A stretch of 53,209 nt of DNA from contig QYAI01000166.1 of NCBI GenBank assembly GCA_003988855.1, positions 1 to 53,209 of the forward strand, given 5' to 3'. This document shows positions 11,423 to 21,191 of the stretch, one piece after another. The notes under the pieces are model-generated. The model made no database searches. It was not told the origin of the DNA and saw only the letters and a program-made list of their open reading frames with translations. Each line of letters starts with the position of its first letter. Position 1 is the stretch's first letter. A program made the translations under genes and the position numbers. Origin of the DNA: Arachnopeziza araneosa (Eukaryota; Ascomycota; Leotiomycetes; Helotiales; Arachnopezizaceae).

Positions 11423-12305
11423 ACGTCAGCCTCGGGCCGAAATATGCTGCAGCCAAACTCAACATACGAAATAGTTTAGGTTCAAGACACTACCTCCTGG
11501 GCACCGATGAAAAGAAGAATAGTATTTTCCTGGTGTGTAAACCAATTTCCAATGAAGCCCTGGATGTTATGTATGGCTAGAATGCCTTCAGGCTCTATCT
11601 CCACATAGGTGGAGGTCTCTGTCTCAAGAGGAACTTTACCCAAGCAAACAGGCGCCGAATGCGAATGCTGCTCCTTAACGTACAGCACAGGGGCTGGATC
11701 GGGGAGATTACCCCCGACAATGCAATGTGGTCTTCTATTATTCCAACGTTGAACATTCTACGCTTGGTCGCGGAGCAGCCTGTTCAAGAGACATACTGGA
11801 ATGCCCCTTCACTTGAGAAGGAAATGGAGAGCTGGTTCATCTTTATGCGAGCTTTTCTAAATTGCTTTTATCATTTATTAGAAGGCAAATTACTGGAGGT
11901 GGTCAAGGAGTATATGTTAGAAGGGTATCGCGAGGTGCGATGTAGGCTTTCTGGTGATCTCATGTTTCGCACCTAAAGGCTTGCTTGAGGAGATGAGGCC
12001 AGTCTAAAATGAAAAAATTGAGCATCCGGCAGTGAATGAAATCGAAAGGTTGTTTATATCGCCATTAAGAATCAACTCAGCTAATACGTTTTTCCTTCAT
12101 AATCTAAACTTTAAGTTCTGCATCATCAATTAAAACCAGACATTAGGTGGAACATTTAGAGGTTGATCAGGAGAGATGTCAATTCACCAAAATCCACAAC
12201 GTCCTTCAATTGTGTGTCTTCCAGTAGACCAGATTTAGAATCATGACCCTCCATGTCGCATGCTATAGACAGATTATAATCCAGCGTTCCAATTTCTGAA
12301 AGTGC

Positions 12306-12611
12306 TTATTTACCCTGCTCTACACGAGACTCATCGGAGTCAGAGACATCCTCTTCTATATCTAGGCCCGCGATATCCACTCCTAGGTACGAGATCGTGT
12401 AGTTGAAGCGAGGATGGGATACTAGTACCGTTGACAGAAGACAACCTGTCGCTGAATGTAGCATTAAGGTTAAGTTATCTGAAAGTTGCTGATTGCCTTT
12501 CTCGATCAAGGATGCCTGCAATCCAAACTGTTTAAGAATATCGACACCTTGGTTCGCTTGGTACTCGTAGAATTGTTGATCAGTAACAAAAACGGGCTTA
12601 GTATTCGCCAT
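12306..12611 (-). CDS. Hypothetical ORF, 101 aa
   Basis: The ORF starts MANTKPVFVTDQQFYEYQ and ends in an acidic tail (LDIEEDVSDSDES). The composition is protein-like, with no internal stops or obvious introns. I recognise no family, and no conserved neighbour supports it. It may be a small lineage-specific gene or a remnant. Confidence 0.3.
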   Translation of the reverse strand: MANTKPVFVTDQQFYEYQANQGVDILKQFGLQASLIEKGNQQLSDNLTLMLHSATGCLLSTVLVSHPRFNYTISYLGVDIAGLDIEEDVSDSDESRVEQGK

Positions 12612-13870
12612 GGTGATAGAAATGGCGGCAGTAGAGTCCGGAGAGAGATTGTGTCGGCGCTAAGCTCGCTGACTCATCTTATCACGTGATAATATGTGGC
12701 GGGCTCCCAAAGAGTAACTTTATTGGAACACCTACTTTGCGGTAAGCTTACAGGATCTAATTTGGCTCCCTGCTCAATTCCTATAATTCGAATGACAAAG
12801 GGAGTCAAATCGGACCCACGATATTCTGGCTTTCTGGGTCAGATCATCAGTGCTAATGATCCTGCGTTCCCTTCATTGGGGTGCCTTCTAGGAGAGCTCT
12901 CTCCTCGCTATGTCCTCCTATCTGAATGCTCTCAGAGAATAATAGCTCCGGTCTGGTAGAAATCCTAGTCGCGCTTTCCAGCGTTCAGGGAGCAGGGAGC
13001 CGGTTTCTGCTCGCCTTCTCAATGCCTGCCCTTGTCTCTGCTGGTAACCTCCACAAAGCAGTAGAAAACTTAAAGATTAGAAGGTTTCAAGTTCAGTCAC
13101 AAGAGAGGAGCAACGTTGAGATTTTTAGCTTAACATCCTTTCCATTGCCGCATCTCTACGCGATTCGATGTCAGAAAGCAACGCCTGACAGGGTTGGCTC
13201 ATCCGCATTTCTACGACCAACAGCTGCCGCCAGCCATCATATAATGCTACACCTTGTTCACGCAGCTCTTCCTAATACCCATTTCTGTTTGCAGAACTTC
13301 AGAATCCATAATGCCGGCTTCATCGAGCACCGCACTTAACATGTCTGACCAAACTACCAAGCGATGCTCACGATGGAGCACCGCCAGACCGTAATTGAGC
13401 CGCAGAATACCCTCGAACCCGGAACCATCCCTACCAGTCCCTCAAGCACGACGGTGGTTCCATCAATGAGAATGAGACTGGACACGGCTGGCAGTTATAT
13501 CGACTCAGCTGAAAGATACTCGGAGCCTCGCGTCAATGGTTGTGTCGTTATGCACACCTGCGGGGGCGTGAAGCCCAAGACTGTCAACGTCCCACCAGTC
13601 CAACCATACCTGCTCATCCGAAGCGTACACTCCTTGCTGGTAGAGATTGCCAAGAATAGGGATCCTCTACGCGTGTAATAAGACGAACTTCTGAGAGGGG
13701 GGAAGTATGATGGGAGAGCGACACTTGATGGGCGGGAGCACAGTATTCATGCCGCAAGCCACGACGCGGCCGCGCCAAGGACGGCACTATCCCTATGAGA
13801 GCCTTTGGGAATCGTCCAACAGTGAGGGGCAGATGAGCTCGTGTGTTTGGACTATCCGGTCACATGATTA

Positions 13871-16800
13871 CTAACCACTCCTCTTCGCTCCATTCCCCGC
13901 TTCATCCAAGACCTCCTTCTCCCGCGTCACAGTGGCACCCACTTCTCTCTCCTGTTCCCTACTCCTCACCCACCCCTCCAAAATCCTCCCCACCTCCCGA
14001 AACCTAACCGGCTTCGTCATAAAAATATCCACCCCCGCCTCAAACGCCATCTCCTGGTCCTTCTGACTACTAAACCCCGTTAAGGCAATAATAAGACTCG
14101 GGCGATTACTCTTCAATCTCGGTTTATCGAAGGCAGAAGGTTCGAAGGCAGAAGGTTCGAAGGCAGAAGGACTGTTGGAATTGGAGCTACTGCTGAGAGA
14201 AGGGGCGTGGAAAGGGAAGCCTGTCCGAGAAGAAGTGGAGGAGACGGAGAGATGGGGGGAGTAGTTGAGGTTCTGGTGGACGTAGGCGAGTTGGCGTTCT
14301 GTTTCGATGGCGCGGATATGTCGCGTTGATTCGTAGCCTGTCATTATCGGCATGCTCACATCTATCCCTCAAAAATTAGACTTTAGAGTGAGAAGGGAGG
14401 AGGGAACGAACCCATGAAAATGACATCGAAACCTTCGGGGCGGTTTTGGAAGGCTTTTAAGGCTAGGAGACCATTGGTAGCTTTCTCGAATTCCCAGTTG
14501 TTCTTCTTCATGTAGGTTGCTAAGAGCATCATGTTGACGGGGTTGTCCTAAGGCCGGGTCAGAATTGTACGTTTAACAATGGTGCAAACTTACCTCAACT
14601 AAAAGCATCTTGGGACGCCGCTGTGCGATTTTGTCCGGTGGTAGTCTGCTAATATCACACTTCTTGATAGGATGGAGCGCAAGGCTGATCGAGCTAACCG
14701 AGCTGAAAGGATCGGTACTGCTTTTATCTGGACTTGTCGAGCTGTCGGTAGAGGCTTCTGGTGAACTACCATCAGTAGATACGTGTTTCTTGAGTAGCGG
14801 TCGTGCATCGCTGATGACCGGTCTCCGCGTATGCGACGCCGGCAACCTAATGCGATTAGTAGCTGTTGGCGAGAACCCGATCGATGATTGCAGATTTCCT
14901 ATCAGCCTCGTATTACTAGGATGTGCAGTGACTGTAGCATTATTTGGCGAGACCACTCCGCCATGAGGCCCAAGGAGACTTACACTTTCTTCTAGTGATG
15001 CCATTGGTAAGGCATTTTCAGCATCCAAGCAATTTAACAGGGCTTTAGCGAGACGATGAGGTCCACATGGCTTGCTAGCAAATTCGAGCGTCTGTCCAAT
15101 CCCAAGTCGACCGGAGGATATGTTTCTCCTGGCGCTATTGCTGCAGAGGATAATTAAAGAACGGAAACTGCTTTCGGAGACTATTGAATGGAGAAAGACC
15201 GATTCATCCGAGATCACAATGTCGGGCTCGTTCCCAGTAGGTACAATTTCGAGACCGAACCATTGGGTGACGTATTTCTCTATCGAGGCCTTCAGGCCAG
15301 TCAGAGCTACCTTTTGAAGGTGGCTTGATGATCCGTGGGCATTGTCAAAGCCTCTGATGGTGACTTTTCGCCCTTTAGCACGACGCCGAACCGCTTCGAT
15401 GGGATCTTCCGATTTGCGTGTTGCATTTGACTTATCTGGCTCCACTTCAATCGGGTAATTGTCGAGTGGTAGACTCAATTTGATCTCCGTACTCTTACCG
15501 AGCTCACTCCGAATATCGATTCGCCCTCCTGATAAATCCACAATTTGCTTGACAATGCTCATACCTAGACCTGTACCTGGAGCAGTCGCATCCTCCTGAG
15601 TTTTGGTTAGCATTTATAGAACAGTCCACCAATTGTAGGTTTGGATTCAGATTTCAAACCTGTGTGAAAGGCATGAACATTTTCGTTTTCAAGAAATCAC
15701 TTGACATCCCTCGCCCTGTGTCAGACACGGTCAAGGTCACCATCGTTTTTCCGGGCGGGTTGGCGTTAGTAGCAGTAGCAATAGGAGGGATTGCCCGAGC
15801 CTCCAATTTGATCTTGATGTAGCCAAATTTTGTGTACTTCAAAGCGTTGCCAAAAATATTCATCGTGAGACGTCTCCAAGTCCCAGGAACAGTCGGGAAC
15901 TTCCACCGTTCGCAGAAGTCTATATCAATGATTATTGTGAGTAGATCGTTAGATACGCCGAACTGCAGTATATCGGGCGAGCTTGTCTCATCGGGCGAGG
16001 CAGGGACAGCCCTTCGAGATTTGGTCGTATCTGCAAGGCCTTGCGAAGACAAGCCGTTGAATTCGAAGCCAGCGTAGACACCTTCAAGAACCTCTTCGAC
16101 AACAGCTGAAATATCAAGATCGGCGACAACGCCCATTGGCTGAACAGTCTCCTGTCCAAATTTCTTGATCTTAGAGAAATCCAAAACATGTTCAATGGTA
16201 TCGAGCAGAGTGCGACCACAAATGTCGACAGTATCAACTAGATTTCTCTGGAAACCATCAAGAGCAGTGTCCGCCAGGAATTCTACACTTGCTAAAATAC
16301 CGTGGAGTGGGCTTCTCAGTTCGTGACTGACATTACTGATGAAGTCCCCCTTCGCGTGATCTGCACTGAGAGTGTTGAGGCGGCTGACTTCCGACATGAC
16401 ACTATGACCAAAGGCGATGAGATATGATAAATGGTTGTCCACAGAAAATATGCGAGTTGCAGAGGTGGACCAAGCGAATGATCCAATGAAGCAACCCGAG
16501 GTTGAGTCATACAAGGGCACGAAGAATATCTGTCGTGCGCCAGGGAATGCATCCAACAGTTGAATAATCTCTGCTCTTTTCCGCGCCCTGTGACGGTCTC
16601 GTTTCTCTTCCATAGCTGGGGTGATAGTGCCCTGAGATCCTTCATCGAATAGTACGCTCGGAGGAGGTGGGGGCGAAATTGGACCATCCTGGTCGAACAC
16701 GAACAACTCGCCCTGCGGATATCGCCTTACGAGAGAGGTTAGAAGGCTCTGATCGATGGCGGTGAAGCTGGTGAGATGGTTGGTGGCCTGATTGTTCCAT

Positions 16801-18284
16801 GAAGATGATGGGGCGGTAGAATATCCTAATATTTCCGATTTCAGTCCCATTGTTGCGCTGGGGGATGATTGCCGCGCTGACATGTGTGAACCATGAGAAT
16901 GTGAATAATGGTAGCTTGAGGGTCTCGCATGCGGACGGGGACCAGGTCGAGGTTCTGAGTGCTCATCTTCGCTATTACTGGCGCTTTCCAAGTCAAGGTC
17001 ATCTGAGCGTCGGGGATCTGTCTCGAGAGTGCTGCGACCTTGGTAATACTTGAATGGAGCATCGAAAAAGACGGCCCCATCTACTTCCATTCCCTCTCTG
17101 ATTAGATTTGATGCACGAGAAAATGTAGCGTGTAGGAGGTTGGAAAATCCCATGTTTGCAAATTCAGTATCTCGGCCTCCACTCAGAGCAGCGGTGGTAT
17201 CTTCGGCACCATCGAAGACGGATTTGAGTGCCGGTAATCGCGTCACCTCCTCCGAAGAACTCCATGGGGAATTGTTGAAATTGTATCGGGCATCAGCATT
17301 AGCACCCGAATGTTGTAGTGGGGAGCGCCCAGTAGTTGCATCCATTTCTGGTGCAGCGAATGATGGATATGCCTCAGTAGAGCCGGGTGATCCCAATTGC
17401 TTCTTTCCGTTTGCATAACTTCCAGAACCATCGTCTTTGTTGCTCTCCCAGTGAAATCCAACTCCAGCCCCAGAGGGTAAGTTGTATCTCTTGAGCCGCT
17501 GCCAATCCCCATTCATTGTGCCATCCCCCTCGATGAATGCATGCAGGGCCTGGCTCATCATGGTGACCCTGACAATATCCTCTTTGGCTCTGATATTTTC
17601 TAAGTGGTCCATGACGGTAGCAGCCATCCGAGTTAAGAACTGGACTTGCTCCAAGCTGACATCGGTGCGTGCCCTGTCATCAACGACGTAGACGCAACCA
17701 ATATTGATGCCTTTCTTGTTCGTCAATGCGACCCCGCAGTAGAACCTCAGGTATGGCCGTCCCTTGACACAATCCAGCTTGCTCATTTTCTCGTCAAGCC
17801 GCAAATCAGGAACCAAGAACCACGGAGTCATCTCCTCAGCCGTACCCTGATTTGGCATCAGACGTAATGTCTGCTCGCAGAGCGAGGCACTGCGGGGAAC
17901 CCTCGCTCCACTAATGGACAACCATGCATTTTGTGCAGGGCCATCGTCGTCAATGAGGCTGAGTGTACTTGTAGACTCGGCCAAGAAGTATTCGTTCTCG
18001 TGGTCGATGAGGGAGACTATGGCTCGTTGTGAAGCCAGTCGAAGGGCGATAAGTTGTGTGAAAGCGGTCAGGGCAGTGTCGGAGAAAGACTGCTGGGTAT
18101 TGAAATTGGTGGTTGTGCGAACGGTATGGTTCGTGAATGGCAGCTCATTATTGAGGGCAGTCTCGGGAAGTGCCAGGTCTCTTGGCTGATAGTACCTGTA
18201 TCATTTAGCAAAGGGGATCATCAGTGGCGCACTGGAGACGTACCTGTAGACTTCTCTCGCCCGGAACGTCTCCTCTGCCTTCAT
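13871..18284 (-). CDS. Hybrid sensor histidine kinase (GAF - HisKA - HATPase - receiver), 1401 aa
   Basis: Five exons: 18284-18244, 18195-15660, 15595-14594, 14547-14412 and 14361-13871. An N-terminal GAF-like sensor region (LIALRLASQRAIVSLIDHEN) precedes the H-box SNVSHELRSPLHG, with the phospho-accepting His at about residue 638. Next come an N-box (RLTMNIFGNALKYT, about 790) and a G-box (GTGLGMSIVKQIV, about 867). The receiver domain has LVEDNPVN and the phospho-acceptor Asp in FMDVSMPIMTGYE (about 1239), then ALTG (Thr about 1333) and MTKP (Lys about 1355). All catalytic positions look intact. It should autophosphorylate and pass phosphate to an Hpt protein such as Ypd1. A long Ser-rich insertion sits between the receiver Asp and Thr. 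Codons in frame upstream of 18284 (LKNWSEKTANIKDSY) look coding but have no ATG, so a further upstream exon is possible. Confidence 0.93.
14128..14170. repeat. 15-bp tandem repeat inside the receiver domain
   Basis: Three copies of a 15-bp unit (CGAAGGCAGAAGGTT, the last slightly short) encode repeated PSAFE on the minus strand. They lie within a Ser-rich loop inserted in the histidine-kinase receiver domain and keep the frame. Confidence 0.9.
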
Positions 18285-19580
18285 GATGGGAGGAATTCTA
18301 GCTACGTTGTAGCTATCTTTGATATTTGCGGTCTTCTCTGACCAATTTTTGAGGAAAGGATGGGCCTGAGACTAGACACTTGCGGGAATCTCAGACAAGG
18401 GCCGATGCGCACTCCACGACGTCCGTTGATCTAGTTGGTCGACGGTGGCCCGATGGACCGTAGCACACAGTAGGCTGTTCAAGCAGAGAGGAAAAAGGCT
18501 CGCACTACGCCGGTGCGTTATCTGCCCCTCGATCAGGTGGGGGTGTTGCGATTTCAGCGCTGCAGGGCAGGCGTTAAGGTTAATTACATCATGACAATTT
18601 GACAAAGAGGGGGAGGGGCGAATGCGCTTGTTGCCCCCAGCAGTCAAGGTCGAGAAGTCGAAAGACGAGGACGACGGCTTTCCCAGCTGGGAGATGTGGA
18701 TGCTCGTTACGATGGATAAGACATCGACTGGCAGGCAAGGTCGAAGGGCCGTGGAAATCAGGGTCCAGGTTATCCTGCTTGGCGATGGCCCGCCTTGCCT
18801 TCTGAGGCGAGAGGCGCGGAGAGTGATGCTTTTGGTGAAGTGCATGCAGGGTATTACGGAGTATACGGCCAAAAGCATCGTGATTTGCCAACGAGAGCTG
18901 TGCTAGAGTGGTAAATCAATAGAGAATGAGCAACATCCCGAAGGAATATTCATCATCTTAGTTACCGTATAAACAAATATTATACCATAAATTTTACGGA
19001 GATTACTGTAACCACGACGCAGCTGACTAGGATTCTTAATGTAAGAGTTCACGATTACACGGTCAGAACACGTGAACAATGAATCTGTATTTCAAGAAGG
19101 TAAAGCTAAAGAGCAGCAAGTGCTCGAAGCTTTCTATATATACCCTTCGTACGAAAGAGACAGCTAACACAGTTCTTGTCGTACGATCTTCTTCTAATAG
19201 TCTCTGTTAATAGTTAATTAATAGGTTTATCGATAGTCTTGTCAATAGTTCTGAAGATCGCTCTGCTAATCTTATCCCTTTCATCAAGCTTCGGGTGCTG
19301 CCTCACCTACTGTAGTCCGAATCTGACCCAACCCCTGTGTCACGGGTTGGACCCGGTTGGACCCGGGCGACACATGCTCTTCTTTCCTTCCCAGACTTCT
19401 CTGTCTTCCTTCTTCTCTTATACCATTCTTTTCCTCCGTAGCTAGCCTATAAGCAGAAGCAATCCAGAACGCACTCCCATATGCCTCTTCTGAACCGTGC
19501 CTGACCTTGTGCTGTTACATAGTTCTCATCATCGAGATTACTTAGCGCTATAACTAAGTGAATTCTAAACGCCTCATTGG

Positions 19581-19643
19581 CTCGCGTCGCGAGTAGAATA
19601 AACTGGAAAAAACTTTTGGCGTTCGCAACGCAAAAACTTTTCC
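19581..19643. repeat. Hairpin-forming inverted repeat near the tRNA gene
   Basis: Imperfect arms at 19605-19623 (GGAAAAAACTTTTGGCGTT) and 19627-19643 (AACGCAAAAACTTTTCC) are separated by CGC. The near-palindrome CTCGCGTCGCGAG lies at 19581-19593. The structure is compatible with a small repeat element, but no target-site duplication was identified. Confidence 0.6.
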
Positions 19644-19732
19644 AAAAGTTTAACTCGCTTCGCCTCGTGTAACTGATCAACACACCTAAAAAAAAAAAAA
19701 TTTGGGAAAAAATATAGAGGGAGCAAAAAATT

Positions 19733-19741
19733 AAAAAAAAA
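19733..19741 (-). terminator. RNA polymerase III T-tract terminator
   Basis: Nine T residues on the minus strand begin 6 nt past the discriminator base of the tRNA, and further T-runs follow. This is a standard Pol III stop signal and argues that the tRNA is a functional Pol III unit. Confidence 0.85.
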
Positions 19742-19757
19742 TTAATTGAACAGAGTG

Positions 19758-19768
19758 GGACTCGAACC
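19758..19768 (-). promoter_or_regulatory. Pol III B box of the tRNA gene
   Basis: GGTTCGAGTCC matches the B-box consensus GGTTCGANTCC exactly. It lies just beyond the variable-arm intron and is uninterrupted. Confidence 0.9.
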
Positions 19769-19924
19769 CACGCCTAGCAACAGTCAGAATTCATTATATC
19801 AAACCGGTCACAATTTTTCTTACCACTTTCGTGACCAGGATATAGTGTATTAAGGAAACCTTAACCTGGCGCCATAACCTGTAAGGTGTTAAATTGAGAT
19901 TTGTTAGTTGCATGGTGGGACTTA

Positions 19925-19936
19925 CCAGCTCGGCCA
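19925..19936 (-). promoter_or_regulatory. Pol III A box of the tRNA gene
   Basis: TGGCCGAGCTGG fits the A-box consensus. The D-loop intron begins with the last G, so the contiguous genomic A box is preserved. The A-to-B spacing is about 155 bp because of the introns. Confidence 0.85.
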
Positions 19937-19943
19937 TCTGTCC

Positions 19944-20711
19944 GGTTGTGAGCAATGCGCTTATTTGAATAATTATACCTTACTAAAAATTTGAATCTCT
20001 AATCGAGTTCCTGCTGCGCTGTGGCCTGAGGTTCCTGGGGCGGTACCAAGCTTCAACAGCCTAGCACATAACCTAACGAGCAATCCCAGTTACTCAGCAT
20101 GGTTTTCTAGCCTCATATCGCAAATCCTTAAATGTACATGATTTGCTCTCGGTTGACTACACCCTTCGAATGTTCCAAGCGCATGCGAAAATGGCCGGCT
20201 TTTAAAGCCGTCCGCGGCCGCGGAGCCGAGCCCGACTCCGAAGTTGAAGAGCTGTCTTGTTTACCAAGGGAATTACTCAACCGCTACAGATAGATCAATG
20301 ATTGTTCCCAGTAACAGTTGTACGGTACATGCAAATGCAAGATTCTGATGCGGTGGTCGCTGAATTCGGCAGTTTTAGTCGCTGTTTCATGTAACGATTG
20401 TCCCGTTCAAAAGGCCCTACTTGAGAGATTATTTGGGATCAGAGGATCAGAGGATCAAGATCATTTAAAATACGAGATAAGAAGAAGAGAGCAAGCCAAT
20501 CCATTGGAGACTACTCGGAAATCCCTATGCTAGGTAGGATGCTTATGCCCATCAGACTCCATTCTTATGATGCTAATACCTTTCAGACTCCATTGCCTCT
20601 ATCCAACACCTCTATCCCAAAGCCTAAGAGTGTAGAAAATGAAGGAACCTTGACTAAAGTTAGTGATTAAATCCTTTGATCAGAGGAAAAGAATCTACGT
20701 GCCGAGAGTGA
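19944..20711. other. Intergenic, no gene seen
   Basis: Upstream flank of the tRNA and 3' flank of the tail-anchored protein gene. A GC-rich CCGTCCGCGGCCGCGGA patch lies near 20207. ORFs are short and unsupported. Confidence 0.5.
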
Positions 20712-21191
20712 TTAGACTTTGCGAAACAAGAGGTAGATGAGTGCAAGGAAAGCAAGAAAAGCTAAAAAGTACGCTCCATTGGTGCAGCATCTAAGAAGGA
20801 CTTCTTCTTCTTCAAGGTGTCCAGAAATTGTAGTGTAACCGCCGTTGAGGAAATTTCCTTCGTGGCGAACAACATAACGAGGGAGGAGGTTTGGGGCAGG
20901 ATTGGTAGTTCGAGGGGCGACGTTATCAACTTGATGAGCTTGGTTACCGACTTCCTGGTTGTCAACTTGATGAAATTGGCTACCGCCTTCTTGGTTGTCA
21001 ACCTGCTGAACTTGGGTACCAGCTTGGGCGGATTTTTGACCTGAAATCTTGTTGGTTGCGTCGTAGGCTGGTAGAAGTTGATCTTGAAGTTGGAGTGGAT
21101 CTTGAAGTTGAAGTTGAGTGTTTTGCTCGAGTTCGCGACAAGACTTGGAGGACTCCAAGGACGTTCCTGAGCACAAACTGTCATGCGCCAT
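20712..21191 (-). CDS. Unrecognised repeat-containing, tail-anchored protein, 159 aa
   Basis: A single exon. The N-terminal half is Gln-rich (LQLQDPLQLQDQ). Residues around 70-95 repeat QxHQVDNQE about three times, and this is also a 36-bp DNA repeat (plus strand about 20925-21010). The last 20 residues are hydrophobic (YFLAFLAFLALIYLLF) and end in RKV, so a C-terminal membrane anchor is likely. No signal peptide or known domain is visible. The ORF stays open through the repeats, which suggests selection, but the gene may be lineage-restricted. No function is proposed. Confidence 0.55.
   Translation of the reverse strand: MAHDSLCSGTSLESSKSCRELEQNTQLQLQDPLQLQDQLLPAYDATNKISGQKSAQAGTQVQQVDNQEGGSQFHQVDNQEVGNQAHQVDNVAPRTTNPAPNLLPRYVVRHEGNFLNGGYTTISGHLEEEEVLLRCCTNGAYFLAFLAFLALIYLLFRKV

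Larger units (their letters stand above)
9854..13870. other. Gene-poor interval
   Basis: About 4 kb between the symporter start and the histidine-kinase stop without a recognisable gene. It holds A/G microsatellite, a perfect palindrome and GC-rich tandem units (listed separately). ORFs of about 100 codons, notably 11659-11976 (plus) and 12306-12611 (minus), match nothing I know. The segment 10270-10587 is open on both strands and is probably chance. Confidence 0.5.
18285..19746. other. Upstream region of the kinase and AT-rich flank of the tRNA gene
   Basis: No gene is recognised. The part near 18285-18600 should hold the kinase promoter or an extra 5' exon. ORFs around 18589-18906 overlap on both strands and look like chance. 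From 18900 the sequence is AT-rich, and at 19344-19364 there are two tandem copies of GGTTGGACCC. It ends in poly-A tracts that flank the tRNA gene. Confidence 0.5.
19747..19943 (-). tRNA. tRNA-Leu(AAG) interrupted by three introns, two of spliceosomal type
   Basis: On the minus strand GGACAGA (19943-19937) pairs over 7 bp with TCTGTTC (19754-19748), followed by A73 at 19747, as expected for leucine. The D-stem is GCC/GGC, the anticodon stem CCAGG/CCTGG, and the loop TTAAGGT with anticodon AAG at 19862-19860. The variable arm is CAC-GAAA-GTG, and the T-arm is GTGGG-TTCGAGT-CCCAC. Three insertions interrupt it: 19925-19879 (47 nt, D-loop, GTAAGT...CTAAC...ACAG), 19858-19841 (18 nt, directly 3' of position 37, with CCTTAA complementary to loop TTAAGG), and 19823-19774 (50 nt, variable arm, GTAAGA...CTGAC...CTAG). 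Removing all three leaves 82 nt, the normal tRNA-Leu size. The middle one is an ordinary tRNA intron. The other two match the protein-gene introns of this window in length and signals. Whether the spliceosome removes them is inference. Confidence 0.85.

Noticed and set aside
17050..17418. Plus-strand ORF of 122 codons
   Set aside because: It is antisense to the well-supported histidine-kinase exon and has no features.
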